DNA from: an uncultured archaeon
GTDB taxonomy: Archaea; Halobacteriota; Methanosarcinia; Methanosarcinales; Methanoperedenaceae
Length of the DNA: 37,545 nt
Direction: 5' to 3'
NCBI GenBank assembly: GCA_902386255.1
Contig: CABMII010000081.1
Coordinates: forward strand, 1-37,545
Part shown: in pieces, positions 30,892 to 37,545 of the stretch
Numbering within the stretch: the first letter of the stretch is position 1
Layout of the letters: the number at the start of each line of letters is the position of its first letter
The notes under the pieces: model-generated
What the model saw: only the letters and a program-made list of their open reading frames with translations
What the model was told of the DNA's origin: nothing
Databases searched by the model: none
Program-made: the position numbers and the translations under genes

Positions 30892-31884
30892 GTGAATTCA
30901 TTGTCCCTCCCCGAGCTAACCTTAATAATAATCGTAATAATTTTCCTGATGCTGGCATCCATCTTCTTCAGCCTTTCAGAGACCTCTATAACATCCCAGA
31001 ACAGGGTTCGGCTCAAAGGTTATCTTGCAAAAGGGCGAAAAAATGCCGACATCCTGAAAGACCTTCTCAATACGCCTGAAAATTTCCTTGCCGTGATCTT
31101 AATTGGCAACAATATTGTCAACATAACTATGTCGGTGCTAATAACTGTCGTTGTAATCGATATTTTCGGCCCTGATGCTATTACACTTGCGACTATAATT
31201 GCAACCCTCCTGATTGTGGCTTTTGCAGAAATAACCCCGAAAGCTTATGCAGCAAGGAATCCTGAGATAGCCTACAAACTCGCTCCGGTAATGAAATACC
31301 TCGTATGGCTCCTGAAACCTTTAATCGTCTTTTTTACGGGATTCACTAATGTATTATTGAGGTTAATCGGATCCAGTTCTTCTATGAGGGAACCCATTTT
31401 CCTGCGCGAGGATGTCTCGCATCTTATTGAATTGGGCGAAGAAGAAGGAGTAATCCAGAAACAAGAGACACACCTTCTTAAATCGGCGCTTGATTTTTCA
31501 AGGATAAAGGCAAAAGATATAATGATCCCGATTGAAAAAGTTACCTGCATAGATTCCTCTGCAACGCTTGAAGATGCGATTGAACTTGTCCGCATAAAAA
31601 AATTTGCAATAATTCCCGTAATCAGCGAAGGCAAGATACTGGGTTTTGTGCATATGAAAGATGCATTGAACAATCTCACAAACAGGAACAAACCTATAAA
31701 AGAACTGGCAAGACCTGCGCTATTTGCATCTCCTGAAACTTCACTGCTTGAGCTTGTGGATTTGATAAAAGGCAGCCAGTCAAGCATGTGCTTTGTGGTA
31801 AATGAGGAAGGAAAACCGCTCGGTCTTATAACGCTGGGGTTGCTGCTTGAAAAAATCGTGGGCGAAATCAGGCATATAGAGTAA
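30892..31884 (+). CDS. CNNM/CorC-type transporter (DUF21 plus CBS pair)
   Basis: 330 aa. The DUF21 part (about 1-175) has four hydrophobic segments and the motif FFSLSETSITSQNRVRLK. A CBS pair follows (about 195-320; DIMIPIEKVTCIDSSATLED and ALFASPETSLLELVDLI). There is no C-terminal CorC_HlyC domain, so the protein is the short form. CNNM/CorC proteins are linked to Mg2+ or Na+ export and adenine-nucleotide sensing. It starts at GTG 30892; TTG 30901 is possible. It is convergent with hisF. Confidence 0.88.
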   Translation: MNSLSLPELTLIIIVIIFLMLASIFFSLSETSITSQNRVRLKGYLAKGRKNADILKDLLNTPENFLAVILIGNNIVNITMSVLITVVVIDIFGPDAITLATIIATLLIVAFAEITPKAYAARNPEIAYKLAPVMKYLVWLLKPLIVFFTGFTNVLLRLIGSSSSMREPIFLREDVSHLIELGEEEGVIQKQETHLLKSALDFSRIKAKDIMIPIEKVTCIDSSATLEDAIELVRIKKFAIIPVISEGKILGFVHMKDALNNLTNRNKPIKELARPALFASPETSLLELVDLIKGSQSSMCFVVNEEGKPLGLITLGLLLEKIVGEIRHIE

Positions 31885-31897
31885 ATATAGAGTACCC

Positions 31898-32719
31898 TTA
31901 AATCCGGATTGCTACGCCTTTATTCCTCAGATATTCCTTTGCCTCGCCAATCGTGTATTCCCCGAAATGGAAAATACTCGCAGCAAGCGCGGCGTCAGCC
32001 TTGCCTTCTGTGAAGGCATCGAACATATGCCCGATATTACCGGCGCCGCCCGAGGCTATTATCGGGATATCCAGTGTTTCTGAAAGCGTCCTCGTTACAG
32101 GCAAATCATAACCGTCCTTTGTCCCGTCCCTGTCCATGCTGGTGAGCAGGATTTCACCTGAGCCGAGGTTTTCAACTTTTTGCGCCCACAGCACGGCATC
32201 GAGGCCTGTGGGTGTCCTTCCCCCGTAGATAACAACCTCGTACCATGCTCTTGTTCCATCCTCAAGCTCGATTATGGTTTTATCCTTATTATCCTTAATA
32301 TTAAAATTACGCTTGCAATCTATCGCTGTAACGATGCACTGGGAGCCGAATATCTCTGAAGATTCCCTCACAAAATCGGGATTCTTTACAGCAGCGGTAT
32401 TGATGGAAACCTTGTCAGCGCCGGCGCGAAGTATGTTCCGTATCGCCTCCGTACTTGCGATTCCGCCGCCCACGGTAAGAGGGATAAACACCTCATCAGC
32501 GGTTCTTTCTATCACATCGATCATCGTGCCACGCCGTTCATGCGACGCTGTGATATCCAGGAAAACAAGCTCGTCAGCTCCCTGCTCATTATATCTCTTT
32601 GCAAGCTCCACAGGGTCGCCCGCCTCTCGCAGGTGGACGAATTCGACTCCCTTTACCACGCAGCCCCCTTCTTTATCAAGGGTGACATCAAGGCACGGAA
32701 TGATTCGTTTGGTGAGCAT
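31898..32719 (-). CDS. hisF: HisF, imidazole glycerol phosphate synthase cyclase subunit
   Basis: 273 aa, (beta/alpha)8 barrel. Catalytic Asp11 (IIPCLDV) and Asp134 (VTAIDCKRN) are present, along with the phosphate loops VGGGI and SGGAGN. With HisH it closes the imidazole ring in histidine synthesis and yields AICAR. HisH is not in the window. Full length for the family. The gene ends 13 bp from the CNNM gene, facing it. Confidence 0.97.
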   Translation of the reverse strand: MLTKRIIPCLDVTLDKEGGCVVKGVEFVHLREAGDPVELAKRYNEQGADELVFLDITASHERRGTMIDVIERTADEVFIPLTVGGGIASTEAIRNILRAGADKVSINTAAVKNPDFVRESSEIFGSQCIVTAIDCKRNFNIKDNKDKTIIELEDGTRAWYEVVIYGGRTPTGLDAVLWAQKVENLGSGEILLTSMDRDGTKDGYDLPVTRTLSETLDIPIIASGGAGNIGHMFDAFTEGKADAALAASIFHFGEYTIGEAKEYLRNKGVAIRI

Positions 32720-32770
32720 TGCCCTGTTTTAGTTGTTACAGAATGAAATAGTTTTGTGCCCCGCAGCCTT

Positions 32771-32810
32771 GCACCTAAAGTCCTAATTCTGCACCTGAAA
32801 TCCTATTGCA
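32771..32810. repeat. Two 20-bp imperfect direct repeats upstream of the MacB-like gene
   Basis: Two abutting 20-nt units, both beginning GCACCT, share 15 of 20 positions (32771-32790 and 32791-32810). The 20-bp period places both on one face of the helix, as expected for an operator. A TATA-like GTTTAAATATG follows at about 32846. Confidence 0.45.
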
Positions 32811-32908
32811 AGCTTTGTAGTTACCCACAAATACAACAACCAAAGTTTAAATATGACTGCAGGAAGAGTTGTTAAAATGCTGGATGGAAAAATAACAGGC
32901 TGAACTAA
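32811..32908 (+). promoter_or_regulatory. Promoter of the MacB-like permease gene
   Basis: AAAGTTTAAATATG (32843-32856) is a TATA box about 55 bp before the ATG at 32909. No clear Shine-Dalgarno sequence is present. Confidence 0.5.
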
Positions 32909-34120
32909 ATGAAAACGTTAGATATTTTCACCTTGCCCCTGAGCCATGTTAAGAAAAGCAAGATGCGAAGCTGGCTCACTGTTATCGGTATTGTGATAGG
33001 AGTGGCTGCAGTCGTAGCTATAATATCCATTGGCCAGGGCTTGCAGGAAAGCGTCCAGGCTAACCTGGGCAATCTTGGAGCTGATTTGATCACGGTCACC
33101 CCGGGTTTTTCGCGTGCTTCTACCGGTTTTGGAGGGATGGGGGCGTCTTCTGGTAATATTAATCTCACTGATAAAGACCTGAACGCGATCAAGCAGGTGC
33201 CAGGCGTGTTATATGTAAATGGCATGGTATCAGGCAGTTCGGATATAAGAGTGGGAACGGAAAAGACCTCAGTATCCGTAAGCGGCGTTGATACCGCGGT
33301 CTGGCGTTCCATGGTCACAACAAAGCTTGAAGCCGGCAGATACCTTCAGCCAGGTGACTCGAACACTGTGGTTATTGGCTACTCTTTAGCTCATGATACT
33401 TTTTTACAGCAGATTACCCTGAATAGACCAATTACAATAGGAAGCAAGACTTTTAAGGTCGTGGGAATATTCGCTAAATCTGGCGGTTTTGGAGGAGGAG
33501 ATAATGCAGTATATATGCCAGCAGATCAAGCTCGTGATGTGATAACTGAAAGTCTATCCAGAAATATATTTAATTCCATTATGGTAAAAGTAGCCGACCA
33601 AGCACAGGCTAATAAAATAGCTGACGATATTATACAAAAGCTCATGCAGTCAAGACATGTGAATACAAGAACCAGGGATTTTACAGTCACTGCATTCGCA
33701 TCGATTCAGCAGCAGATAAGCAGTATCACTCAGGCTATATCACTGTTCCTTGCTGCGATTGCGGCAGTTTCGCTTCTTGTAGGCGCTGTAGGAATAGCGA
33801 ACACCATGTTCATGTCAGTCATGGAACGCACGAGACAGATAGGATTACTCAAGGCACTTGGAGCTACAGATAATGAAGTAATGAAAGTTTTCATTATGGA
33901 GTCCGGATTATTCGGATTTGTTGGTGGGGTAATCGGGATAATTTGTGGCATACTGATATCAGTACTAATTTCTGTTATAGGTCTGAGCGCTGTTGTCACA
34001 CCTCAACTCCTGGTCTTTGCACTTGCATTCTCTGTATTTGTGGGGGTACTCTCAGGCGTCGCACCTGCAAGATCGGCAGCAAAGATGAACCCGGTGGATG
34101 CTCTGCGGTTTGAACAATAG
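32909..34120 (+). CDS. MacB-type ABC transporter permease (FtsX fold)
   Basis: 403 aa. One N-terminal transmembrane helix (LTVIGIVIGVAAVVAIISIG) and three C-terminal ones flank a large external MacB_PCD domain (about 45-260). The C-terminal FtsX region has MERTRQIGLLKALGATDNEV and VAPARSAAKMNPVDALRFE, a close match to MacB permeases. Such proteins need an ATPase with a GTGKST-like Walker A, but none lies next to it here. It may work with an ATPase encoded elsewhere. A small membrane protein follows 11 bp later. Confidence 0.93.
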   Translation: MKTLDIFTLPLSHVKKSKMRSWLTVIGIVIGVAAVVAIISIGQGLQESVQANLGNLGADLITVTPGFSRASTGFGGMGASSGNINLTDKDLNAIKQVPGVLYVNGMVSGSSDIRVGTEKTSVSVSGVDTAVWRSMVTTKLEAGRYLQPGDSNTVVIGYSLAHDTFLQQITLNRPITIGSKTFKVVGIFAKSGGFGGGDNAVYMPADQARDVITESLSRNIFNSIMVKVADQAQANKIADDIIQKLMQSRHVNTRTRDFTVTAFASIQQQISSITQAISLFLAAIAAVSLLVGAVGIANTMFMSVMERTRQIGLLKALGATDNEVMKVFIMESGLFGFVGGVIGIICGILISVLISVIGLSAVVTPQLLVFALAFSVFVGVLSGVAPARSAAKMNPVDALRFEQ

Positions 34121-34131
34121 GAGAATTATAT

Positions 34132-34620
34132 ATGCAAAACGGAAATTTCTTCAAGAAAATTTTAAATTTTCTGAATATTAAAGAACATCCAGCGAAGAAA
34201 CATATAGACCGAAAGCTCATTTTTAGGATAAGGATTTTTTATGTGATAGGTATCATCCTGACCGGGCTTATGCTGTATGATATCCTGGAAGGTATTATTG
34301 GCATCGAGCTATCTCTCGGTGGATTTCTCCTGGGATTATTCCTTGGGTTCATTGCTACTCGCATGTTTATTATTCACTGGCATGAAGAGAGGGCAAAAGT
34401 TGTTTCTCGTTTTGATACGATTGGCATTATTGTAATGCTATTTTACGTGGCTTTTTCAGTATCAAGAACATGGCTTTTTGGTCATTGGATACATGGTTCT
34501 ATTCTCACCGCCTTCACTTATAGTATTCTTGCAGGAATAATGATCGGGAGGATTGTAGGGATGCGTTTTAAAATAAAAAATATACTGTCTGAGCATTCAT
34601 TCCAAAGTCCTAAAGGTTAA
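34132..34620 (+). CDS. 162-aa four-helix membrane protein
   Basis: After a basic, soluble head (about 1-30), four hydrophobic segments follow: IFYVIGIILTGLMLYDIL, LSLGGFLLGLFLGFIATRMF, TIGIIVMLFYVAFSVSRTWL and ILTAFTYSILAGIMIGRIVG. It starts 11 bp after the MacB-like gene and is probably co-transcribed. No family is recognised. It could be a helper of the transporter. Confidence 0.75.
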   Translation: MQNGNFFKKILNFLNIKEHPAKKHIDRKLIFRIRIFYVIGIILTGLMLYDILEGIIGIELSLGGFLLGLFLGFIATRMFIIHWHEERAKVVSRFDTIGIIVMLFYVAFSVSRTWLFGHWIHGSILTAFTYSILAGIMIGRIVGMRFKIKNILSEHSFQSPKG

Positions 34621-34705
34621 TACATCAAAGGAAGTCCCTTAGACTTAACAGACAAGTTGAAGAAACAGACCATTACAGGTTCGCTTGAAGACGCTTTTGC
34701 CCGGC
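34621..34705. other. Short gap between convergent genes
   Basis: No gene and no strong hairpin was seen in this 85-bp stretch. Confidence 0.3.
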
Positions 34706-35008
34706 TTACTTTTTGATTGTCGTCTCCCCAAGCACTCTTTTTGCCAGCGGCGCATTCCCGAATACGTCCTCACGCTTGCCTTTTCCGTTAATATAAACCG
34801 CTACGAGCACAATGGTAAGCCCGATTGATGGGTTTCCCAGAGTTACAATCATGCCAATCCAGGCAAGTGCACCTGCAACCATGCCTCGCAGCGCGCCTTT
34901 CCTGTACGATTCAATTTTGGTCCGGTGGAAGATGCGAATATCGCGAAGCGTCAGATAAAGAATTGCAACGAAACCAAAGGCAGCAATGTAGATATAAATG
35001 TCTGCCAT
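34706..35008 (-). CDS. 100-aa membrane protein downstream of HARP
   Basis: Three hydrophobic segments are visible (IYIYIAAFGFVAILYLTL, GMVAGALAWIGMIVTLG, IGLTIVLVAVYING) with a basic loop between the first two (HRTKIESYRKGALR). It starts 1 bp after the HARP stop and is likely co-transcribed. No family is recognised; small archaeal membrane proteins of this kind are usually of unknown function. Confidence 0.7.
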   Translation of the reverse strand: MADIYIYIAAFGFVAILYLTLRDIRIFHRTKIESYRKGALRGMVAGALAWIGMIVTLGNPSIGLTIVLVAVYINGKGKREDVFGNAPLAKRVLGETTIKK

Positions 35009-35009
35009 A

Positions 35010-35705
35010 TTAAATCATACTTGCTACTTTTTCAGGTTTTATGCGTTTCAGGTATTCTTTTATCATGGCAGGGAAGGATTTTGCCTCAACGAAACGAAGT
35101 CCGAGCTGCTCAGCCCATTTCTGGATGCCGATATCGCTTGCAACGACAGCGGCGTCAAGCTCCTTGGCAAGCAAAAGCACATCGATATCAGGTGCGCTGT
35201 CAAGAATACCATATCTTAGCGCGTTCCTGTATTTATCGCGGAATGAATTTATTATCGCGCCAATGACATTGCGCTCTATCTCAGGCTCAATCTCCTGCTT
35301 TGTCTTTGCCTTTGTGGTGCGAAAGAGGCACTCTGTAGCGGATTCCCATATAGCATCCTCTGCCACGTTCATTCCTTTGTTGATGCGTCCGCGCATGAAA
35401 TCCACGTAATCATAAAAAATCTTGGAAGGGATTTTTACTTCATACCTGTCCGGGGTTTTCTTGACAAGCCACGTATCTATCTTTGCCAGGGTTTCCTCGT
35501 CGCAGCCATTGTTTTTTGCAAAATCCCGCATCTCGTTATATACCGAAGGATACGGGATGTAGCAACTGATGCCAAGATTAAGACGCGCCTCGGCTATGAT
35601 ATCAAGAATTCCTCCCATTGCAACGCAAAGTGTCCCGCCCTCAAGTTCCCTTGTCTGCGTGTCGGTGAGGGCGCTTGTATCAAGAACGAATCTCTGGCGA
35701 ATCAT
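35010..35705 (-). CDS. HARP, protein-only RNase P (PIN-like RNA ligase partner family)
   Basis: 231 aa. The start is [15 protein letters not shown], with Asp9 of the PIN-like active site. Further acidic residues occur in [14 protein letters not shown] and in [20 protein letters not shown] with ASDIG. These fit the UPF0278/TIGR03875 (RNA ligase partner) family, known as homologs of Aquifex RNase P, which can remove tRNA 5' leaders without RNA. In archaea it usually coexists with the RNA-based enzyme. AT-rich promoter sequence lies directly upstream. Confidence 0.88.
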   Translation of the reverse strand: MIRQRFVLDTSALTDTQTRELEGGTLCVAMGGILDIIAEARLNLGISCYIPYPSVYNEMRDFAKNNGCDEETLAKIDTWLVKKTPDRYEVKIPSKIFYDYVDFMRGRINKGMNVAEDAIWESATECLFRTTKAKTKQEIEPEIERNVIGAIINSFRDKYRNALRYGILDSAPDIDVLLLAKELDAAVVASDIGIQKWAEQLGLRFVEAKSFPAMIKEYLKRIKPEKVASMI

Positions 35706-36080
35706 ATGATGGATTATTATATATTATTACGGTAAATATAATATTTCTCCTCTTTTTTGTTGTTATTACTATAATGGATTATGATAAAAAGCTTTGTTTG
35801 TTGTTCCAACCTTAGGGGTTAATGGGTGAATTGTAGATTACATTTTATCCATATTACACCAAAATCTAATAATATATTTTTAGACCAGAGCATTTGTTTT
35901 AAAAATCTTTTAAGTTTTTTATCTAATTTTTTTTCAATGTATAATTCTAAATATGACGCCGGATATTTAAAGTTTGTTTTAATGAGATTCTATTAAGTTT
36001 TCGTGAGATAGAAAGGAGTGTTAACTGTGGGATGGATGGATTGCGTTCTGGATTTCGATTGATGAAATTAGCATTGGTGA
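35706..36080. other. AT-rich intergenic region, no gene
   Basis: No gene is seen in 375 bp. Near 35716-35745, ATTATATATTATTACGGTAAATATAATA carries TATA-like boxes for the minus-strand HARP gene. The rest shows no recognisable element. Confidence 0.4.
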
Positions 36081-36719
36081 CTATTTAAAAAATAATCCTA
36101 TTATAACCAAAACAACACCAATAAGAATGCCAACAACAATATTTAAAGCCGTGTTTTTCAATTTTTCATTATGTTTTTTGTTTTCGTATTCTACTATTGC
36201 AGGTTTAGCACTACGAATCTTCTCAAGTATTTCCTGCAATTTAATAGTTTTCTGAAAATAACTCTCAAACACTTCTGCTGATGGATTGGCAACATCTTTA
36301 TTAATCCTTAATTTGATTATATCAGACGTTATATTTTCAACTGAAGGACGTACCTCAGAATAATATGTTGGGATTGCAGCTTGAATTGCAGAAGATGAAA
36401 ATCCAATCACTTCCTTGTTTATTTTATCTCGCAAAATAATTGCGGCAAAATCTAACGTGTCATAACCTGCTCTATAAACATGCCCAAAGACCTTTTCCAT
36501 ATTTATTTCTATATAGTTTCCGTCTTTTTCTTCTTTAATATCAAGCTTTACGGCAAAAATACGCATTAAATGGTCAAAGGCATCTCTAAGTTCTTTCACT
36601 ACATGAAGATTTGATTTAAATTCATCATGGTTCTCTTCGCAAAAAATTATTAATTCTTTAACTTTGCCATATAATTGGGCAATGTGTTTCAGATTTTCCC
36701 TTTCGGTGTTTGAAAACAT
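36081..36719 (-). CDS. HEPN-like helical protein with C-terminal membrane anchor
   Basis: 212 aa, helical. Residues 43-53 (ELRDAFDHLMR) contain Arg45-x4-His50, the RX4-6H pattern of HEPN ribonucleases. The C-terminus (about 190-212) is one transmembrane helix, NIVVGILIGVVLVIIGLFF, with a short basic tail before it. The assignment to HEPN rests on one motif and helicity and is tentative. The AT-rich gene follows a 59-aa gene on the same strand after 20 bp, so the two may form a toxin or defence pair (inference). Confidence 0.5.
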   Translation of the reverse strand: MFSNTERENLKHIAQLYGKVKELIIFCEENHDEFKSNLHVVKELRDAFDHLMRIFAVKLDIKEEKDGNYIEINMEKVFGHVYRAGYDTLDFAAIILRDKINKEVIGFSSSAIQAAIPTYYSEVRPSVENITSDIIKLRINKDVANPSAEVFESYFQKTIKLQEILEKIRSAKPAIVEYENKKHNEKLKNTALNIVVGILIGVVLVIIGLFFK

Positions 36720-36740
36720 ATTTTAAGGAAAAAAGTTAAG

Positions 36741-36920
36741 TTAAGGCAGTTTCTCAGACAGTACTTTGTTGCGCCAATGATTATATTCATCGTTGGAGAA
36801 AAAAAGTCCCATACTCATCCTCATCGAGCCTCTATATCTATGCGAGAATGTCTTAGTTTTTTCTCTGTCGATAATAATTTCATCAAAGCTCTTATCCCAT
36901 ACGTCTTCTCTCTTGACCAT
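36741..36920 (-). CDS. 59-aa small protein upstream of the HEPN-like gene
   Basis: Found by direct reading: MVKREDVWDKSFDEIIIDRE continues with KTKTFSHRYRGSMRMSMGLF. A strong AAGGAGGGAT ribosome-binding site precedes the ATG at 36920. It is soluble, with a charged N-terminal helix and a basic, methionine-rich middle. No family recognised. Its place suggests an antidote or partner of the HEPN-like protein. Confidence 0.65.
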   Translation of the reverse strand: MVKREDVWDKSFDEIIIDREKTKTFSHRYRGSMRMSMGLFFSNDEYNHWRNKVLSEKLP

Positions 36921-37172
36921 TCGCCTAATCCCTCCTTACCACATTCCAGACCCCAAGCATGTTTTTATTTGATGGTGCTGTGCATCGATTGATATTGCCG
37001 AAAGAATAATTAGAATTACGGATCTAACAGACGCAATTTTCAGTCCCAGCCACCTCTTGGTTTTTGTCATTGCATCAACATCGATATGTATAGTGTATAG
37101 GCACTTTGCATGCACTAACGATGATATAAAGGTTTCTATATTATTTATATATATCGGTCAATGATTAAAAAA
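36921..37172. other. AT-rich intergenic region with TATA boxes
   Basis: No supported gene. A short minus-strand frame (MTKTKRWLGLKIASV...) ends just before the 59-aa gene's ribosome-binding site and was not called. TATATATAAATAATATAG on the minus strand (about 37133-37155) is promoter-like. Confidence 0.35.
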
Positions 37173-37398
37173 TCACTGGGAACTAATTATTTTTTGGTTT
37201 TGAATTACTGGCATTCTGATAAGCGTTACCCACTTATTTTCTTCTACTGCCTCTATCCCGCAGGCTTCCGCAGGGGTCTTACCTTTCAATGCTTCATGAG
37301 TCCTTATAAGATTGTGGAATATTTACAGCCCTTTGAGGATTGGCGTATCATCTTTCTTCAAACCTCTGTTAACAGAGCCATTTTCCATTTTCAATAAG
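37173..37398 (-). pseudogene. C-terminal remnant of a DDE transposase
   Basis: The minus strand reads DDTPILKGL, a stop, then IFHNLIRTHEALKGKTPAEA and CGIEAVEENKWVTLI. This matches the NFIRPHEALKGKTPAEAAGI ending common in archaeal DDE-type transposases and integrase-core proteins. One in-frame stop and the missing N-terminal catalytic domain show it is dead. No inverted repeats were seen. Confidence 0.75.
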
Positions 37399-37545
37399 AT
37401 TTAAATACAGATTGTATTACTACCTGAACAGATAGACTTTTCCCCCCTACATTCTTCAATCGTACACTCTCAATAACTCAATTTCACATTCTATCAACCG
37501 TTTTTTCTCACAAAACCAAACCGAAATATTTATTTCTTTGTAGGG
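37399..37545. other. Window end, no recognisable gene
   Basis: AT-rich sequence after the transposase remnant. No ORF, hairpin or repeat is supported. Confidence 0.3.

Noticed and set aside
36777-36992. Plus-strand 71-codon frame
   Set aside because: It overlaps the 59-aa minus-strand gene, which has a strong ribosome-binding site and a plausible operon partner.
37161-37397. Plus-strand 78-codon frame near the window end
   Set aside because: It is the complement of the transposase remnant, which has the recognisable protein signal on the minus strand.

Overview
The window looks like the chromosome of a cytochrome-bearing, methanogen-related euryarchaeon. Genes for coenzyme F420 synthesis (cofC), archaeal RadA, a multi-OB-fold RPA, Orc1/Cdc6, UPF0147, a Sjogren-autoantigen-like Zn protein, HARP-type RNase P and an archaeal signal peptidase point to the Methanosarcinales. 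A cbb3-type oxidase fused to three c-heme motifs suggests an ANME-2d (Ca. Methanoperedens)-like lineage, but that placement is inference. Many genes have TATA boxes and short or absent leaders.

Layout. 1-4.6 kb: a bacterial-style stressosome operon (RsbR, RsbS, RsbT, RsbX) whose last gene is an RsbU_N-PAS-PAS-histidine kinase-receiver hybrid. 4.7-5.3 kb: cofC. 5.3-6.0 kb: a gene-free island full of strong hairpins. 6.0-10.8 kb: an integrated plasmid- or virus-like element with two coupled mini-proteins, a PD-(D/E)XK nuclease, an AbrB regulator, a possible replication protein and a tyrosine recombinase. 10.9-13.1 kb: pdxS and an amino-acid permease. 13.2-16.3 kb: the fused cbb3 oxidase, a CcoS-like protein and a small membrane subunit. 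16.4-19.2 kb: an ABC-2 exporter with an S-layer-type secreted protein. 19.3-22.2 kb: RPA, RadA and a phosphoglycolate phosphatase. 22.2-24.2 kb: an AT-rich islet with a toxin-antitoxin pair and a nuclease-like pair. 24.3-26.5 kb: an Rsm22-like methyltransferase and two small conserved archaeal proteins. 26.5-28.3 kb: a chromosomal replication origin with Orc1/Cdc6-binding boxes and orc1. 28.3-35.7 kb: signal peptidase, hisS, small ORFs, a CNNM/CBS transporter, hisF, a MacB-like permease, small membrane proteins and HARP. 36-37.5 kb: a small HEPN-like/TM operon and a transposase remnant.

How the genes work together. The Rsb proteins form a partner-switching module. RsbS/RsbR should hold RsbT until stress phosphorylation, RsbX should reset the system, and the RsbU_N domain on the kinase suggests that free RsbT feeds a phosphorelay instead of a sigma-factor cascade. 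RPA, RadA and Orc1 form a replication and repair neighbourhood. Four origin recognition boxes (ORBs) surround an AT-rich stretch before orc1, and a near-identical fifth lies between RPA and radA.

Two genes (hisS and the phosphatase) are each followed by a decayed second copy of their own 3' end. This indicates repeated replacement of gene ends by incoming DNA. Several short genes (36-59 aa) were found by direct reading. No tRNA, rRNA or CRISPR array was seen. All functional calls are from motif recognition; no database search was run.
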